Shown piece after piece: positions 60,140 through 64,000 of a stretch of DNA of 64,000 nt. A model generated the notes under the pieces. The model did not search any database. It had not been told where the DNA came from and saw only the letters and a list, made by a program, of their open reading frames with translations. Position 1 is the first letter of the stretch. Each line of letters begins with the position of its first letter. The translations under genes and the position numbers were made by a program. The DNA comes from Euwallacea fornicatus (Eukaryota; Arthropoda; Insecta; Coleoptera; Curculionidae), in assembly GCF_040115645.1 (NCBI RefSeq), contig NC_089578.1, positions 1,960,001-2,024,000 of the forward strand, written 5' to 3'.

Positions 60140-61370
60140 TATTTGATTTGTATAATTTGTATTACATATTAATATTTTTAATTTCTTATTTCTTTCTTTT
60201 AATTATTATTTTATTTTTTACTCTTTTTCTTTATATTAATTTTTTTCTTTCTTTTTTATCATCTTTTATTTTTTAATCCTTATTCTTTTTCTTTGTGTTA
60301 TTATCATTTTTTTAAAATTTATTGTTTTCTCTTGATCATTTTTTATTTGTTGCTACTTATTGTTTTCTTAATTTTTCCTCTTTCTAATTTTTATATTTTA
60401 TTCTTTTTCTATATTTATCATTTCTTTTTATTTTAAATATTTTAATTCTCTCTTTGTTTTTTTTTAATATTCATTCATGTTTAATTTATTTATCTTTCAT
60501 TTTCTTTACTTTCGTTTTCTTCTTTTTAGCTTCAATTTTTTTATTATTAATTTTCTTTACTTAATTTTTTATTCTCTTTCTTTTTTATCATTTTTAAGTT
60601 TTATATTTTCGTTTCAGTTATCTTTTTTTCTTTACATTTTTCATTGTTCATTTTCTTTTCTTTATTTTTATTTTATTCCTTTTTCTTATTTTTATTCTCA
60701 TTCTTTTTTCTTTTTTTAATTGTTCATTTTTATTTCTTTCGTTTTCTTATTATTCATGTTCCTCTCTTAATTTTTTTATTTGTTATTCTCATTCGTTTTT
60801 CTTTTCTTTTTTTCTCTTTACTTTTTTCATTGTTCATTTTCGTTTCTTAATTTTTATTCTTTCTCTTATCATTTTTTTTATTTCTTATTCTTTCATTTTC
60901 TATTCATGAATTTTTTTAAATTATTCATTTTGTTTCTTATATTCTTTTAATTGTTTATTTTCATTTCTTAATTTTTATTTTTTTGTTTATTATCATTTTC
61001 TTTTGTTTTTTATTCTCATTCTTTTTTTTTCTTTCGTTTTTCTTATTATTCATGTTCCTTTCTTTTTTTTTATTTGTTATTCTCATTCATTTTTAATTCT
61101 TATTTTCTTTATTTTTATTTTCATCTTTATCTTTGTTTATTCGTTTTATTGTTTCTTTTCTTTATTTTATCTTCTTTATTTTTTTTTTCATTTCTTTTTT
61201 TTTATTTTTAGATTTGATTCTTCATCCTTTACTAATGTTTTTATTGGCTTTTATAATCATTTTTAATTTTATATATGTATGTTTTTCTTTTGTATTGTTT
61301 TTATTCATTTGTATTGTTTGTTTTTCTTTATTGTTTTTGTTGTTTTGTGGAATTGTATATTTGAAAATAA
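60140..61370. repeat. T-rich low-complexity tract
   Basis: About 1.2 kb of the plus strand is composed almost only of T with scattered A and C, in variants of TTTTTATTTTCTTTC. The frames that stay open here give phenylalanine, leucine, isoleucine and tyrosine-rich strings that reflect composition. It directly precedes the satellite array. Confidence 0.8.
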
Positions 61371-61453
61371 GAAGAAACAATGAAAATATCTCCTGTTGTT
61401 TTATTTAGTATTAAGAACCCGGGTTGGTAAGAAAAAAAAAAAAAGAAAATAAG

Positions 61454-61522
61454 TCAGGTTAGTTTAGAAATACAAAAGTAACAACCCGGGTTAGTTCAAA
61501 AAAAAAAGCTCAGGTTAGTTCA
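61454..61522. repeat. Scattered degenerate satellite units
   Basis: Isolated copies of the motif CAGGTTAGTTCAG occur with differences (TCAGGTTAGTTTAG near 61454, GGGTTAGTTCA near 61488 and CAGGTTAGTTCAG at 61511) before the regular array begins at 61611. Confidence 0.7.
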
Positions 61523-61610
61523 GAAAAACTGAAAATTGAAACGAATCCACGCCAAAAATATAAAAATATATTGAATTATTCTAACTGATAGAATAATTTA
61601 CAAAATATAC

Positions 61611-64000
61611 TAGTTCAGGTTAGTTCAGGTTAGTTCAGGTTAGTTCAGGTTAGTTCAGGTTAGTTCAGGTTAGTTCAGGTTAGTTCAGGTTAGTTCAGGT
61701 TAGTTCAGGTTAGTTCAGGTTAGTTCAGGTTAGTTCAGGTTAGTTCAGGTTAGTTCAGGTTAGTTCAGGTTAGTTCAGGTTAGTTCAGGTTAGTTCAGGT
61801 TAGTTCAGGTTAGTTCAGGTTAGTTCAGGTTAGTTCAGGTTAGTTCAGGTTAGTTCAGGTTAGTTCAGGTTAGTTCAGGTTAGTTCAGGTTAGTTCAGGT
61901 TAGTTCAGGTTAGTTCAGGTTAGTTCAGGTTAGTTCAGGTTAGTTCAGGTTAGTTCAGGTTAGTTCAGGTTAGTTCAGGTTAGTTCAGGTTAGTTCAGGT
62001 TAGTTCAGGTTAGTTCAGGTTAGTTCAGGTTAGTTCAGGTTAGTTCAGGTTAGTTCAGGTTAGTTCAGGTTAGTTCAGGTTAGTTCAGGTTAGTTCAGGT
62101 TAGTTCAGGTTAGTTCAGGTTAGTTCAGGTTAGTTCAGGTTAGTTCAGGTTAGTTCAGGTTAGTTCAGGTTAGTTCAGGTTAGTTCAGGTTAGTTCAGGT
62201 TAGTTCAGGTTAGTTCAGGTTAGTTCAGGTTAGTTCAGGTTAGTTCAGGTTAGTTCAGGTTAGTTCAGGTTAGTTCAGGTTAGTTCAGGTTAGTTCAGGT
62301 TAGTTCAGGTTAGTTCAGGTTAGTTCAGGTTAGTTCAGGTTAGTTCAGGTTAGTTCAGGTTAGTTCAGGTTAGTTCAGGTTAGTTCAGGTTAGTTCAGGT
62401 TAGTTCAGGTTAGTTCAGGTTAGTTCAGGTTAGTTCAGGTTAGTTCAGGTTAGTTCAGGTTAGTTCAGGTTAGTTCAGGTTAGTTCAGGTTAGTTCAGGT
62501 TAGTTCAGGTTAGTTCAGGTTAGTTCAGGTTAGTTCAGGTTAGTTCAGGTTAGTTCAGGTTAGTTCAGGTTAGTTCAGGTTAGTTCAGGTTAGTTCAGGT
62601 TAGTTCAGGTTAGTTCAGGTTAGTTCAGGTTAGTTCAGGTTAGTTCAGGTTAGTTCAGGTTAGTTCAGGTTAGTTCAGGTTAGTTCAGGTTAGTTCAGGT
62701 TAGTTCAGGTTAGTTCAGGTTAGTTCAGGTTAGTTCAGGTTAGTTCAGGTTAGTTCAGGTTAGTTCAGGTTAGTTCAGGTTAGTTCAGGTTAGTTCAGGT
62801 TAGTTCAGGTTAGTTCAGGTTAGTTCAGGTTAGTTCAGGTTAGTTCAGGTTAGTTCAGGTTAGTTCAGGTTAGTTCAGGTTAGTTCAGGTTAGTTCAGGT
62901 TAGTTCAGGTTAGTTCAGGTTAGTTCAGGTTAGTTCAGGTTAGTTCAGGTTAGTTCAGGTTAGTTCAGGTTAGTTCAGGTTAGTTCAGGTTAGTTCAGGT
63001 TAGTTCAGGTTAGTTCAGGTTAGTTCAGGTTAGTTCAGGTTAGTTCAGGTTAGTTCAGGTTAGTTCAGGTTAGTTCAGGTTAGTTCAGGTTAGTTCAGGT
63101 TAGTTCAGGTTAGTTCAGGTTAGTTCAGGTTAGTTCAGGTTAGTTCAGGTTAGTTCAGGTTAGTTCAGGTTAGTTCAGGTTAGTTCAGGTTAGTTCAGGT
63201 TAGTTCAGGTTAGTTCAGGTTAGTTCAGGTTAGTTCAGGTTAGTTCAGGTTAGTTCAGGTTAGTTCAGGTTAGTTCAGGTTAGTTCAGGTTAGTTCAGGT
63301 TAGTTCAGGTTAGTTCAGGTTAGTTCAGGTTAGTTCAGGTTAGTTCAGGTTAGTTCAGGTTAGTTCAGGTTAGTTCAGGTTAGTTCAGGTTAGTTCAGGT
63401 TAGTTCAGGTTAGTTCAGGTTAGTTCAGGTTAGTTCAGGTTAGTTCAGGTTAGTTCAGGTTAGTTCAGGTTAGTTCAGGTTAGTTCAGGTTAGTTCAGGT
63501 TAGTTCAGGTTAGTTCAGGTTAGTTCAGGTTAGTTCAGGTTAGTTCAGGTTAGTTCAGGTTAGTTCAGGTTAGTTCAGGTTAGTTCAGGTTAGTTCAGGT
63601 TAGTTCAGGTTAGTTCAGGTTAGTTCAGGTTAGTTCAGGTTAGTTCAGGTTAGTTCAGGTTAGTTCAGGTTAGTTCAGGTTAGTTCAGGTTAGTTCAGGT
63701 TAGTTCAGGTTAGTTCAGGTTAGTTCAGGTTAGTTCAGGTTAGTTCAGGTTAGTTCAGGTTAGTTCAGGTTAGTTCAGGTTAGTTCAGGTTAGTTCAGGT
63801 TAGTTCAGGTTAGTTCAGGTTAGTTCAGGTTAGTTCAGGTTAGTTCAGGTTAGTTCAGGTTAGTTCAGGTTAGTTCAGGTTAGTTCAGGTTAGTTCAGGT
63901 TAGTTCAGGTTAGTTCAGGTTAGTTCAGGTTAGTTCAGGTTAGTTCAGGTTAGTTCAGGTTAGTTCAGGTTAGTTCAGGTTAGTTCAGGTTAGTTCAGGA
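61611..64000. repeat. Homogeneous 10-bp satellite (TAGTTCAGGT)n, 239 units
   Basis: The 10-base unit TAGTTCAGGT repeats without a visible change from 61611 to the last base of the window, where the final unit ends in A instead of T. The unit can also be written TTAGTTCAGG. It contains TCAGG, the usual beetle telomere unit, and GGTTAG. The G-richer strand runs toward the right edge, the orientation expected of a right-hand telomere. Because the window ends inside or just at the end of the array, its true length and setting are unknown. Confidence 0.95.

Noticed and set aside
60055..61408. Several plus-strand open frames of 68-91 codons
   Set aside because: They are strings of Phe, Leu, Ile, Tyr and Ser produced by the T-rich tract and reflect base composition. 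They share no domain and overlap each other in different frames.
61611..64000. Regular repeat array considered as a CRISPR array
   Set aside because: Units are 10 bases with no spacers, and the genome is eukaryotic.

Overview
This window looks like a stretch of an insect nuclear genome. It is strongly AT-rich, its genes are split by GT-AG introns, and it carries several TA-flanked mariner/Tc1-type elements. Three conserved animal genes can be assembled exon by exon with every reading phase closing. A beetle source is possible, because the terminal satellite unit contains TCAGG, the usual beetle telomere pentamer, but the sequence alone does not prove this.

Layout: (1) 1-2834 is AT-rich flank. 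(2) 2835-23761, minus strand, is the insect orthologue of PTPN9/PTP-MEG2: nine coding exons, 627 aa, a Sec14/CRAL-TRIO lipid-binding half followed by a tyrosine phosphatase. Its introns hold four TIR-bounded elements: an intact transposase gene inside an element with 805-bp inverted repeats (5726-8323), a smaller foldback element (10216-11223), a decayed mariner relative (16946-18838) and a CAGTGGCG-ended element (21291-21879). (3) About 23.76-25.98 kb is a head-to-head intergenic region. (4) 25977-27333, plus strand, is Dcp2, the mRNA-decapping Nudix hydrolase (327 aa, four coding exons). (5) 27.9-34.3 kb is mostly empty, with one isolated minus-strand coding-like exon at 28814-29029. (6) 34321-46115, plus strand, is a large non-classical cadherin of 1944 aa in 28 coding exons, closest in my judgement to Cadherin-87A/CDH23-like proteins. 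(7) 46.1-64 kb has no recognisable protein gene. It holds three diverged copies of an exon-like cassette, a GC-rich exon-like block at 51.45-52.27 kb, several foldback elements, a 20-bp minisatellite, a 1.2-kb T-rich tract, and a nearly perfect 10-bp satellite (TAGTTCAGGT, 239 units) running off the right edge.

The three genes are unrelated in pathway: vesicle-associated tyrosine dephosphorylation, cytoplasmic mRNA decapping, and cell adhesion. Only the head-to-head start of the phosphatase and decapping genes suggests possible shared regulation. The most unusual features are the long-armed mariner element, the triplicated exon-like cassettes and the homogeneous 10-mer array. All exon boundaries were read by eye from splice signals, phase and family similarity; no search or alignment program was run.
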